A DNA stretch of 35,863 bases, from positions 1-35,863 of the forward strand of contig JAEYRD010000230.1 in the NCBI GenBank assembly GCA_023435725.1. The letters run 5' to 3'. The translations under genes and the position numbers were made by a program. Every line of letters starts with the position of its first letter. Position 1 is the stretch's first letter. This document shows positions 1-7,784 of this stretch, piece by piece. The notes beneath the pieces were generated by a model. That model made no database searches. It saw only the letters and a list, made by a program, of their open reading frames with translations, and was not told the origin of the DNA. The stretch comes from Pseudomonadota bacterium (GTDB lineage: Bacteria; Pseudomonadota; Alphaproteobacteria; Rhizobiales; Xanthobacteraceae).

Positions 1-219
1 GGCCTTGAGCGCGTCCGAGCCGCCCTTGAGGTCCACGAGTTCGACATTGAGGCCGGCCTTTTCGTACTCGCCGAGCTGCTTTGCCAGCACCGTCGGCAGA
101 TAGCACAGGCAGGCCCCGCCGCCGACCGCAATGGTGACCTTGCTTTGCGCCGAGGCGAGACCGGTCGTGAGCGTCAGCGCGAGCAGCGCGCCAGCGAGCC
201 TGGCAATCGTATTCTTCAT
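1..219 (-). CDS. ABC transporter substrate-binding protein, NitT/TauT (SsuA/THI5-like) type, 5' part only
   Basis: Only the first 73 codons are in the window; the gene continues past base 1. The ATG at 219-217 follows a good Shine-Dalgarno (GGAGG, seven bases upstream). The protein begins with a signal peptide: basic MKNTIAR, a hydrophobic stretch and an ASA-Q cleavage site near residue 25. The mature part starts with a strand (KVTIAVGGG) and then a segment ending in LAKQLGEYEKAGLNVELV, the usual start of periplasmic binding proteins of the nitrate/sulfonate/thiamine-precursor group. It probably serves the permease and ATPase genes at 994-2600, which lie on the same strand but beyond an opposite-strand cupin gene. 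The ligand cannot be told from sequence. Confidence 0.8.
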   Translation of the reverse strand, partial: MKNTIARLAGALLALTLTTGLASAQSKVTIAVGGGACLCYLPTVLAKQLGEYEKAGLNVELVDLKGGSDALKA

Positions 220-350
220 TGTTTCCTCCGTTCGGCGGCCGGCACCATAGAGCAGCACGGCTGGCTTGAGAAGCACAACCCAGGGCACTGGTCATCGGTC
301 TTTCGGCGCAATAGCATGGCGGTACAACAACATGATGGGGAGGATTATCG

Positions 351-800
351 ATGAATCGCTTCACTGCCGGACTCGCCCTGGCCACTGCCTTTGCCGCCGG
401 ATGCGGCGCGACGTACCTGCTGCAACCTGCGTGGGCCGCCGAGAGCATCACCGCGCAGATCATCCATACCGGTGAGATGGAAGGCGATGCGCTGGGACCC
501 GCCAACAAGGTCGGCTACCGCTCCAAGACGTTCATGACCGCCGACGGCGCCACCGTGTCGATCCAGGTCGGCAATGTGCCGAAGCACTTGCATCCCAACA
601 CCAACGAGATCCAGTACATCCTGGATGGCGCCGGAACGATCTGGCTCGGCGACAAGGAAGTCACGGTGAAGCCGGGCGACCTCGTCATCATTCCGAAGGG
701 CACGCCGCATGGCGGTACCAAGCCGATCAGCGGGCAGGTCAAGGCGATCGCGATCAAGACGCCGCCGCAAGCACCGGACGACGTCAAGCTTCTGGATTGA
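351..800 (+). CDS. Exported single-domain cupin protein
   Basis: A 149-residue protein with an N-terminal signal peptide (hydrophobic residues 6-24, Ala-rich cleavage region near residue 30, then mature AESITAQ). An AAGC sequence within it is a poor lipobox, so a lipoprotein is possible but not favoured. The rest is one cupin barrel. Motif 1 supplies the metal ligands in HLHPNTNEI (two His and a Glu), and motif 2 is PGDLVIIPKGTPHG with the last His. A metal-bound periplasmic cupin is therefore likely; the substrate is unknown. The start follows GGGGAGGA. The gene lies between the binding-protein gene (divergent, sharing a 131-base intergenic region) and the permease gene (convergent), so it may act on or be induced with the ligand of that ABC system; this is inference. 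Confidence 0.85.
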   Translation: MNRFTAGLALATAFAAGCGATYLLQPAWAAESITAQIIHTGEMEGDALGPANKVGYRSKTFMTADGATVSIQVGNVPKHLHPNTNEIQYILDGAGTIWLGDKEVTVKPGDLVIIPKGTPHGGTKPISGQVKAIAIKTPPQAPDDVKLLD

Positions 801-812
801 GCCTTAGATCTT

Positions 813-944
813 CACCTCTCCCCAGCGGGGAGAGGTCGGATTGCGAAGCAAGCCGGGTGAGGGGCCGCGGCACGTGGTGAGATCGGAACCCTCACCCGGA
901 TCGCATCTTCTAGATGCGATCCGGCCTCTAACTAAGGGAGAGGT
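813..944. repeat. Palindromic intergenic repeat cluster, CCTCTCCCC type
   Basis: It fills the gap between two convergent genes. It contains CCTCTCCCC-AGC-GGGGAGAGG (815-835) and a perfect 13-base-pair hairpin with arms at 896-908 and 912-924 and a TCT loop. The same kind of element recurs at 11462-11577 and 13890-14031. It could act as a bidirectional terminator, but there is no T tract next to the stems. Confidence 0.7.
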
Positions 945-993
945 GGACCGAGTTCCTCGACTTGCAACGTCGCGATAGAGACTCGCCTGGCCA

Positions 994-1782
994 CTAGCCG
1001 CGCCCCTCCGATGCTGTCGGCCGCCACACCAGGAGACGACGCTCGACCAGCGTAACGCCAAAGTCGATCAGGATCACGAAGGCCGACAGCACGAACATGC
1101 CGGCAAATACGCCGGCAACGTCGAACACGCCTTCGGCCTGCTGGATCAGATAACCGAGCCCTGCCGCCGATCCCAGATACTCGCCGACGACCGCGCCGAC
1201 CACGGCGAAGCCGACCGAGGTGTGCAGCGAAGAAAACATCCAGGACAGCGCCGACGGCCAGTACACGTGCTGCATCAGCTGCCGCTCGCTCATGCCGAGC
1301 ATGCGGCCATTGTCGAGCACGGTGCGGCTGACCTCCTTGACACCCTGATAGACGTTGAAGAACACGATGAAGAATACCAGCGTCACGCCGAGCGCGACCT
1401 TGGACCAGATGCCGAGGCCAAGCCACAGCGCGAAGATCGGCGCCAGCACCACGCGCGGCAACGCATTGGCCATCTTCACGTAGGGATCGAACACCGCCGC
1501 GACCAGCGGCTGCCGCGCAAACCAGAAGCCGACCAGAACACCGCCGACCGAGCCGATCACGAAGGCGAGGATGGATTCCCAAAGCGTGATCGCGAGATGC
1601 TTCCAAATCACGCCGGTCGCAAACCACTTCACGATCTGGCTGAACACATCGACGGGGTTGGAGAAGAAGAACGGCGGCAGCAGGATCTTGCCGAACAGCG
1701 GCACGGTCGACAGCACCTGCCACATCGCGATGCAGACAATTGCGACCAGCACTTGCAGCGCAAGCAACGTCATGCGCGACAT
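994..1782 (-). CDS. ABC transporter permease, NitT/TauT (SsuC/TauC) family
   Basis: A 262-residue inner-membrane protein with about six membrane segments, usual for this family. The cytoplasmic loop that docks to the ATPase (EAA-type motif) is visible as GRMLGMSERQLMQHVYWPSA around residues 157-176. The start codon ATG (1782-1780) shares one base with the TGA of the ATPase gene upstream (TGATG), so the two are probably translationally coupled. It forms the channel for the ligand delivered by the binding protein partly seen at the left edge. The nearest relatives carry nitrate, sulfonates, taurine or pyrimidine precursors; nothing here decides among them. Confidence 0.9.
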   Translation of the reverse strand: MSRMTLLALQVLVAIVCIAMWQVLSTVPLFGKILLPPFFFSNPVDVFSQIVKWFATGVIWKHLAITLWESILAFVIGSVGGVLVGFWFARQPLVAAVFDPYVKMANALPRVVLAPIFALWLGLGIWSKVALGVTLVFFIVFFNVYQGVKEVSRTVLDNGRMLGMSERQLMQHVYWPSALSWMFSSLHTSVGFAVVGAVVGEYLGSAAGLGYLIQQAEGVFDVAGVFAGMFVLSAFVILIDFGVTLVERRLLVWRPTASEGRG

Positions 1783-2600
1783 CAGACCGCCTCCGCCGCC
1801 TGGGTGGACTGCGCGTAACCCTTCATCACCTCGTCCTTGAGCACGCTCCAGATCTCGCGATGGAGCGCATGGAACTCCTTGTCCAGCCTCACCTCGAAGA
1901 TGTCGCGCGGGCGCGGCAGCGTCACGCGCCAGTCACCGATGATGCGCGAGGACGGCCCCGCCGACATGATGACGACGCGGTCGGCAAGCGCGATCGCCTC
2001 TTCGAGATCATGCGTGACAAACAGCACGGCCTTGCGGTCGGCGCTCCAGAGATCGAGCAGCAGATTGCCCATCACCTGGCGCGTCTGCGCATCAAGCGGC
2101 CCGAACGGCTCGTCCATCAGGAGGATTTTTGGATCCCGAATCAGCACCTGCGCCAGCGCCACGCGCTTGCGCTGGCCACCCGAGAGCAGGTGCGGATAGC
2201 GACCCGCGAAGGCGCCAAGGCCGACGGACGTCAGCCATTTCTGCGCCCGCGGCAGTGCCTCAGTCCGTGGCGTGCCCTTGATCTCGAGCCCGATCGCGAC
2301 ATTGTCAAGCGCGGTCTTCCAGGGGAACAGCGCATCGGCCTGGAACAGGTAGCCGGCGTCCCGGTTCAGCCCCGCGAGCGGCCGGTCGAAAATCCTGACG
2401 CCGCCGGCGGCCGGCTTCAGCAGGCCCGCAGCGACGTTGAGCAACGTCGATTTCCCGCAGCCGGTCGGGCCGACAATGGCGACGAACTCGCCTTGCGCGA
2501 CCGCCAGATGCGCCTTCTCCACCGCCGTATAGACGCGCCCGTCCCCAAGCCGGAACGCGACCTTGGCATCTTCCAGCGCCACTGCCGTGGGCGTTGACAT
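1782..2600 (-). CDS. ABC transporter ATP-binding protein, NitT/TauT (SsuB/TauB) family
   Basis: A 272-residue ATPase with Walker A GPTGCGKST at residues 44-52, signature LSGGQRKRVALAQ, Walker B ILLMDEPFGPLD and the switch His in LFVTHDLEEA. I chose the ATG at 2600-2598 because GGAGGG lies just upstream. Reading through to an upstream start at 2654 would add 18 residues without homology to the family. The preceding 133 bases to the divergent ATPase gene at 2734 must hold both promoters. The protein powers import through the permease encoded immediately downstream. Confidence 0.92.
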   Translation of the reverse strand: MSTPTAVALEDAKVAFRLGDGRVYTAVEKAHLAVAQGEFVAIVGPTGCGKSTLLNVAAGLLKPAAGGVRIFDRPLAGLNRDAGYLFQADALFPWKTALDNVAIGLEIKGTPRTEALPRAQKWLTSVGLGAFAGRYPHLLSGGQRKRVALAQVLIRDPKILLMDEPFGPLDAQTRQVMGNLLLDLWSADRKAVLFVTHDLEEAIALADRVVIMSAGPSSRIIGDWRVTLPRPRDIFEVRLDKEFHALHREIWSVLKDEVMKGYAQSTQAAEAV

Positions 2601-2733
2601 GTGTTCCCTCCGAACCTGGACCGATGCCTTAGCCGCTCGCGCCGCCAAGTTCAATCAACCGGCCAAGCGTGGTACGCATGGGGCCCGTCATCCCCTTCCC
2701 CTCCCTGGAGGGCAAGCAAAAGAGCCCCGCCCG

Positions 2734-3516
2734 ATGCCCTCCAGGCCGATGATTGGCTACGCCCACGTCACCAAGCGCTTCGGTCTCCTCAAGGCCGTCG
2801 ATGACGTGTCGCTCGACATCGCCGAGGGCGAGTTTGTAGCCATCGTCGGAGGTTCGGGATCGGGCAAGACCACGCTGCTGCGGCTCGCCAATCGACTGAT
2901 CGAGGCCGACGGCGGCAGCATCACGGTCGAGGGCGAGGACGTGCGAAACGTCGATCCGGTCGCGCTCCGGCGACGGATTGGCTACGTCTTCCAGAGCGGC
3001 GGGCTGTTTCCGCATCTGAGCGTCGCGGACAATATCGGGATCACGCCAAAACTGCTCGGCGTGCCGGCCGCGGACATCACCGCGCGGGTCGACGAGTTGC
3101 TCGATCTCGTGCAACTCGACGGAGCTGCGCACAGTGACCGGCTTCCGGAGGCGCTCTCGGGCGGCCAGCGCCAACGCGTCGGCGTGGCGCGTGCGCTCGC
3201 GGCAAAGCCCCGCATCGTGCTGATGGACGAGCCGTTCGGCGCGCTCGATCCCCTCACCCGCGATGCGCTCGGCGAAGACTATCGCTCGCTGCATCGCAGC
3301 CTCGGCTTGACCACCGTGATGATCACGCACGACATGACGGAGGCGATCCTGCTCGCCGACCGCATCGCAGTGATGCGCGGCGGAAAGATGCTCGCGCAGG
3401 GCACGCCGGCGGAGCTGTCGAAGAGCAGCGATGCCTATGTGCTCGAGCTATTGCGAACGCCGCGGCGCCAGGTCGAGCGGCTGAACGCACTGCTGCCGCA
3501 GAGTGGTACGGCATGA
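2734..3516 (+). CDS. ABC transporter ATP-binding protein, osmoprotectant/EgtV-OpuCA family, without CBS domains
   Basis: A 260-residue ATPase with Walker A GGSGSGKTT at residues 39-47, signature LSGGQRQRVGVARAL, Walker B RIVLMDEPFGALD and switch MITHDMTEA. The N-terminal pattern (YAHVTKRFG...AVDDVSLDI) and overall sequence match the betaine/choline/carnitine uptake (QAT) branch. Bacillus OpuCA has two C-terminal CBS domains of about 120 residues; they are missing here, so regulation by ionic strength through CBS is not expected. The start is not certain: ATG 2734 and ATG 2749 are both in frame, and GGAGGG at 2708-2713 is rather far from either. The last codons overlap the next gene by four bases (ATGA), so the two form one operon. 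Confidence 0.85.
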   Translation: MPSRPMIGYAHVTKRFGLLKAVDDVSLDIAEGEFVAIVGGSGSGKTTLLRLANRLIEADGGSITVEGEDVRNVDPVALRRRIGYVFQSGGLFPHLSVADNIGITPKLLGVPAADITARVDELLDLVQLDGAAHSDRLPEALSGGQRQRVGVARALAAKPRIVLMDEPFGALDPLTRDALGEDYRSLHRSLGLTTVMITHDMTEAILLADRIAVMRGGKMLAQGTPAELSKSSDAYVLELLRTPRRQVERLNALLPQSGTA

Positions 3517-5072
3517 GCCTCTTCGCCGATCCGCGCTGGGGCGAAGCCCTGTCGCATCTCACGGACTATCTCGGCAACCATGTGCGGGTCAGCCTCGCCG
3601 CACTTGCGCTCGGCCTCGTCGTCAGCCTGCCGCTCGCGATCCTGACGCGCAACCGCCCGGCGCCGCGCGCCATCCTGCTCGCACTCGCCAGCGTCGTGCA
3701 GACGGTGCCGGGACTAGCGTTGCTCGCGCTGTTCTATCCGCTGCTGCTGCTGGCCGCCTCGATGACGCTGGCCTGGTTCGGCGTCTCCTTCTCCGCCTTC
3801 GGCTTCCTGCCGGCCATGCTGGCGCTCGCGCTCTATTCGATGCTACCGGTGCTGCGCAACGGCATCACCGGCCTCAACGGCATCGATCCCGCGTTGATCG
3901 AGGCCGCCAAGGGCGTCGGGATGACTCCGCAGCAGTCGCTCGTGATGGTCGAGCTTCCGCTGGCGCTGCCAGTGATGATGGCAGGCATCCGCACCGCGGC
4001 GGTATGGGTGATCGGCACCGCGACGCTCTCGACCCCGATCGGGCAGACCAGTCTCGGCAACTACATCTTTGCCGGGCTCCAGACCCAGAACTGGGTGTTC
4101 GTGCTGTTCGGCTGCTTTGCCTCGGCCTTGCTGGCGCTCGCCGTCGATCAGCTGCTGGGCTTGATCGAAAGCGGGCTACGCCGCCGCAGCCGCCTGCGCA
4201 CCGGGCTCGGCGCGGTCGGGATCGCGGCGCTGGTCGCCGCAACGCTGGTGCCGACGATGGGGCGTTCGTCGCAGAGCTATGTCCTCGGCGCCAAGACTTT
4301 TGCCGAGCAATATGTGCTGTCGGCCCTGCTCAGGGACCGCCTCCAGGCGGCCGGGCTCGCTGCCATGGCGCGCTCGGGCCTCGGCTCCAGCGTGATTTTC
4401 GAGGCGCTGAAGGCAGGCGATATCGATCTCTATGTCGACTATTCCGGCACGCTCTGGGCCAACCAGTTGCATCGCACCGACATCAAGCCGCGCGCAGAGT
4501 TGTTGGCGGAGTTGAAGACAACACTCGCGAAGGAGAACATTACCCTGCTCGGCGAGCTCGGCTTCGAGAACGCCTACGCCCTGGTGATGCCGAAGAGACG
4601 CGCCGAGGCGCTTGGCATCCGCAGCATCGCCGATCTCGCCGCGCACGCATCGACGATGTCGATCGCCGCCGACTACGAGTTCTTCTCGCGGCCCGAATGG
4701 GCGGCGCTGCAAACGGCCTATGGCCTCTCGTTCCGCGCGCAGCGCCAGATGCAGCCGGACTTTATGTATGCGGCGGTCGCCAGCGGCGAGGTCGACGTGA
4801 TCGCCGGCTACACCAGCGACGGGCTGATCGCGAAATACGATCTCGTCGCGCTGGACGATCCCAGGCACGCGATCCCGCCCTACGACGCGATCCTGCTGCT
4901 CGCACCAAAGCGCGCCGGTGACGAGCGGCTCAAGACGGTGCTGAACCCGCTGCTCGGCAAGATCGACATCGCCACCATGCGCGAGGCGAATCTCCGCGCC
5001 AGCGGCAATGACGGGAATTCGTCGCCGGACGCGGTGGCGAAGTGGCTGTGGGAGAAGGTGGGCAAGCGGTAG
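3513..5072 (+). CDS. Fused ABC permease / substrate-binding protein, osmoprotectant-EgtU type
   Basis: A 519-residue fusion. Residues 1 to about 215 are a permease with several membrane spans and an ATPase-docking loop (EAAKGVGMTPQQSLVMVELP, residues 130-149). A further membrane segment at about 232-248 leads into a periplasmic binding domain from about 255 to the end. That domain shows GAKTFAEQYV, LYVDYSGTLW and GFENAYALVMP, hallmarks of the OpuAC-type domain that binds quaternary ammonium compounds through an aromatic pocket. Such permease-binder fusions are known for glycine betaine/choline systems and for the ergothioneine importer EgtU. The sequence does not fix the ligand. The gene overlaps the ATPase gene upstream by ATGA and ends five bases from the convergent gene at 5078. 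Confidence 0.88.
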   Translation: MSLFADPRWGEALSHLTDYLGNHVRVSLAALALGLVVSLPLAILTRNRPAPRAILLALASVVQTVPGLALLALFYPLLLLAASMTLAWFGVSFSAFGFLPAMLALALYSMLPVLRNGITGLNGIDPALIEAAKGVGMTPQQSLVMVELPLALPVMMAGIRTAAVWVIGTATLSTPIGQTSLGNYIFAGLQTQNWVFVLFGCFASALLALAVDQLLGLIESGLRRRSRLRTGLGAVGIAALVAATLVPTMGRSSQSYVLGAKTFAEQYVLSALLRDRLQAAGLAAMARSGLGSSVIFEALKAGDIDLYVDYSGTLWANQLHRTDIKPRAELLAELKTTLAKENITLLGELGFENAYALVMPKRRAEALGIRSIADLAAHASTMSIAADYEFFSRPEWAALQTAYGLSFRAQRQMQPDFMYAAVASGEVDVIAGYTSDGLIAKYDLVALDDPRHAIPPYDAILLLAPKRAGDERLKTVLNPLLGKIDIATMREANLRASGNDGNSSPDAVAKWLWEKVGKR

Positions 5073-5077
5073 GCCGG

Positions 5078-6799
5078 CTAAAGCCCCCTGATCATCCCGG
5101 CAGTGATCAGCAGCCGGTTCAACCGCCGCGCTTCCGCGCCGTCCTTGCAGCCGTAGAAGATGCCCTCGCAGCGGAGCATGATCTGCTTCTGCTCGGCGAA
5201 GGACGGATCGAGCGGAATGCCGGCGGCCTCCTGGATGACCAGCGGCAGATAGGGGCCGTCGACCGTGTCCATCACCGCGTCGCTCTTCACCGGCTCGAAA
5301 TTGACGGCGTCGATCGCATAATAGGTCGCATAGAGGCGCGGATCGTAAGCGTCGAGCTTCTTGCCGATGCCGCCTTCGTCGAGCCCAGGCTCGAGGATGC
5401 TCGGGGCGAACTCAGGCTGGTGATCGCCGTAGCGCACGATCAGGAAGGGTTCGCCCGGAAATGTCTTCTTCAGGCCCGCGACAAAAGCCTTGTACTGCTC
5501 GGCACTCATCGCCTGCCGGCGCAGATATTCGTCGATGGACGGCGCGTTGCCAGGCGCGCGCCAGTTCGGCAGCAGATCAGGGCGGAAGCGCGTCTCCCAG
5601 GGGAAATGATTGGCGCCGAGATAGATGAAGGTGAACAGCGGCTTGTTCGGCGGCTGCTGCCCCATCAATCGAAGCGCCTTGTCGTAGAAAAAGCTATCGG
5701 GCTCCACATCCTTGGCGCCGAGATCCTTGGAGTCGAGGAAGCGTTCGATTCCGGTCGTCAGCTGAAAGCTGCGCGCGCCCATGAAGCCGCCATGGGCGGG
5801 ATAGAGCGACATGGTGTCGTAGCCGCAGCGGCGCAGCGCCAGCGGCAATCCGCGCTCGACGCGGTTCGAGGCGATGCGGGTCACGAAATAGGCGAAGCGG
5901 CCGAACGAACGCGAGGAAAGGCCCGCGAGCACGTTGTATTCGGTAAACCAGCTCGGCCCGCCATTGCTCTCAGCCAGGAACGTGCGCTCCTTGCCGTCCC
6001 AGGACTTGAAGTGACTGCCATAGCCAGGGGGCACCTTGATGCCCTGTGCGGCGCGGATGTCGAAGCTCGATTCATCATGGATCATGATGATGTTCGGCCG
6101 GCGGCCAGCCGGATGGCAGGCATCGACCAGTGGCATGTTGAGCCGCTCATTGGTCAACGCGGCCGATTCCATGAAGCCGTACTGCACGAAGTCGGAGACC
6201 GCGGTGACGCCGGAACGGAAGAACTTCGAGAGATAGCCGTCGTCGTAATAACCGCGCCAGGCTTCGTCCGGATGATAGAGCGAATAGCCGACGAGTGCGG
6301 CAAGACAAGCGAGCTTGCAGGCGAGCGCAGGCAGGCGGCGGATGCGGAACGGATCGAGCCACCAAAGCGCATACATCAGAGGCAGCGTGACGAGGCCGGC
6401 CAGGATCACCGACCAGCGCAGGTTCGGGAAGATCGTGAACAGGAACGCGACGGTGTCGCGGTCGATCATCATCAGATCGATGAAGTTGACCGTCATCTGC
6501 ACGACGTCGTGCTTGAGCCGCGACAGCAGCACCAGCACGACGACCATGGTCAGCGACAGCGCGCCCGAGAGCGCGGGCCGCCGCAGCAGCGTGATCCAGA
6601 AGAAGTTGAGGATGCCCCAGGCCAGCGCGAAGGAAAGCCGCGAGCCGAAATCGGTCTCGGTCTCGTACATCAGCGCGAGCGCTGCGAGATGCGGCGCCGC
6701 AACCGCGAGCAGCCGCCAGATGCCGAGCGCGGCGACACTCGCCAGCACGGCGGTCGTGGCAGAAGGACCTGGATTGGGCGCGGACGCCATCGACGACAC
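5078..6799 (-). CDS. Membrane-anchored LTA-synthase/sulfatase-like transferase (alkaline phosphatase superfamily)
   Basis: A protein of about 573 residues. The first ~175 residues hold about five membrane segments and the remainder is a periplasmic catalytic domain. Metal-site motifs of the phosphoglycerol transferase/sulfatase group can be followed: NIIMIHDES (Glu243), GGPSWFTEY (Ser284 where LtaS has its Thr nucleophile), GANHFPWE and YGDHQPEF (Asp-His pair). Known relatives move phosphoglycerol or phosphoethanolamine onto glucans or lipids (LtaS, OpgB, Ept). The acceptor here is unknown; periplasmic cyclic glucan is one candidate in this group of bacteria. The start is either GTG 6799 or ATG 6790, and neither has a clear ribosome site. 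A Pho-box-like repeat lies about 90-120 bases upstream. Confidence 0.75.
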   Translation of the reverse strand: MSSMASAPNPGPSATTAVLASVAALGIWRLLAVAAPHLAALALMYETETDFGSRLSFALAWGILNFFWITLLRRPALSGALSLTMVVVLVLLSRLKHDVVQMTVNFIDLMMIDRDTVAFLFTIFPNLRWSVILAGLVTLPLMYALWWLDPFRIRRLPALACKLACLAALVGYSLYHPDEAWRGYYDDGYLSKFFRSGVTAVSDFVQYGFMESAALTNERLNMPLVDACHPAGRRPNIIMIHDESSFDIRAAQGIKVPPGYGSHFKSWDGKERTFLAESNGGPSWFTEYNVLAGLSSRSFGRFAYFVTRIASNRVERGLPLALRRCGYDTMSLYPAHGGFMGARSFQLTTGIERFLDSKDLGAKDVEPDSFFYDKALRLMGQQPPNKPLFTFIYLGANHFPWETRFRPDLLPNWRAPGNAPSIDEYLRRQAMSAEQYKAFVAGLKKTFPGEPFLIVRYGDHQPEFAPSILEPGLDEGGIGKKLDAYDPRLYATYYAIDAVNFEPVKSDAVMDTVDGPYLPLVIQEAAGIPLDPSFAEQKQIMLRCEGIFYGCKDGAEARRLNRLLITAGMIRGL

Positions 6800-6887
6800 G
6801 CAACTTTAGGTCCGGCGCGGTGATGCCTAGCCATCCTGGCCGGCCTCACGACGGCCAGGACGTCCGGTACAGCCGGAAATCCGCACC

Positions 6888-6921
6888 GTGTCATAAAACT
6901 GTAATGGAACAGTCAAGAACA
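6888..6921 (+). promoter_or_regulatory. Pho-box-like direct repeat (candidate PhoB site)
   Basis: GTGTCATAAAACTGTAAT (6888-6905) fits the enteric Pho-box consensus CTGTCATAWAWCTGTMAY at all but the first base. The 11-base periodicity continues: TGTCATAAAAC, TGTAATGGAAC, AGTCAAGAACA. The site lies upstream of the minus-strand gene at 5078-6799, but the repeats read along the plus strand, where no obvious gene follows, so the target is uncertain. Confidence 0.45.
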
Positions 6922-7012
6922 GGCAACGCACGCTGCGATCCGACCTTCGCCTATTATCGGCGAGCGCCGATGCGAAGCATCGTCCGCCAGACGCGCCATT
7001 TGATCGGGCAGG

Positions 7013-7678
7013 TCAGGTGCCGCGGGTCGGCTTCGCAATCCCAGCGATGAACAGGTCGATCACCCCCTCGGCCATCCGGTCGATCTCGCCCTCCTCCACA
7101 CCCCAGCGCGGAAAATGGCCGTCGAGATTCATCCGGGCAAAACCGTAGACCAGGGCGCGGCCGGCAATCTGGATGCGCTTGAGGTCCGCCGGCTGCAGCA
7201 ACCCCTGCTTCGCCGCATCGGTCAGGATCTGCTCCGTCAGCGCGATCAACTCGGCATTGTCGCGCGTCAGCTCAGGTGAGCTGCCATGGGCGAAATAGCG
7301 CCCCGTGGAGATGATCTCGAAATGAGCGGGATTGCGCATCGCCCAGCGCAGGTAAGCAAGGCCGAAGGCCCGGAAGCGGCCGAGCGGATCGTCGGCCGCT
7401 GCTTGGCCCAGCGCCACCTCGATCTCGGAGCGAAAGCGCCGTTGCGCCTCCGTGGCCACCGCCGCCATTAGGGCATCGCGGTTTGGGAAGTGCCGGAACG
7501 GGGCTCCCGGCGATACCGCGGCCCGGCGCGCGGCCTCACGGACGGAGACTTCTGCGCCCTCGGTTGCCAATTGCAGCGCCGCGTCGATCAGGACGCGGCG
7601 GAGGTCGCCGTGATGATAGGGCCGCGCTTCGGGTGTTTGCCGGCGGGCGCGCGGCTTGGGCGTCTGGCGGGAGGGCAT
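7013..7678 (-). CDS. TetR/AcrR family transcriptional regulator
   Basis: About 221 residues. After a basic tail (RQTPKPRARRQTPEARPYHHGDLR) comes a TetR helix-turn-helix: LIDAALQLATEGAEVSVREAA followed by AVSPGAPFRHFPNRDALMAAV, residues about 30-80. The C-terminal ligand and dimer domain resembles the WHG-type TetR C-terminal family. In-frame starts at GTG 7696, ATG 7693 and ATG 7678 are all possible; none has a strong ribosome site, and the shortest is given. The gene is divergent from a membrane protein gene at 7785, with two 17-base dyads between them, so it most likely represses itself and that neighbour. The inducer is unknown. Confidence 0.88.
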   Translation of the reverse strand: MPSRQTPKPRARRQTPEARPYHHGDLRRVLIDAALQLATEGAEVSVREAARRAAVSPGAPFRHFPNRDALMAAVATEAQRRFRSEIEVALGQAAADDPLGRFRAFGLAYLRWAMRNPAHFEIISTGRYFAHGSSPELTRDNAELIALTEQILTDAAKQGLLQPADLKRIQIAGRALVYGFARMNLDGHFPRWGVEEGEIDRMAEGVIDLFIAGIAKPTRGT

Positions 7679-7707
7679 GGAGCTTTCTAGCATCACCCGA
7701 ACGTGAA

Positions 7708-7724
7708 TGTAAGCAGTGATTACA
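7708..7724. promoter_or_regulatory. Candidate TetR operator 1
   Basis: TGTAAGCAGTGATTACA is a near-perfect dyad (TGTAAKCA...TGMTTACA) just upstream of the TetR gene start. It has the same length and ends as the site at 7751-7767, 43 bases away centre to centre (about four helical turns). Confidence 0.6.
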
Positions 7725-7750
7725 CCGTTGACGGTCCCGCCGCACCGAAA

Positions 7751-7767
7751 TGTAATCGATGATTACA
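7751..7767. promoter_or_regulatory. Candidate TetR operator 2
   Basis: TGTAATCGATGATTACA is a 17-base dyad ending 17 bases before the start codon of the ferric-reductase-like gene. It lies where a bound repressor would block transcription or its start. Confidence 0.6.
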
Positions 7768-7784
7768 TAGCGGAGGGCATCACC

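Noticed and set aside
5042..6823. Long plus-strand open frame (593 codons) across the LTA-synthase-like gene
   Set aside because: It is Arg/Gln/His-rich and lies opposite a gene with clear catalytic motifs and membrane segments; GC-rich codon bias creates such antisense frames.
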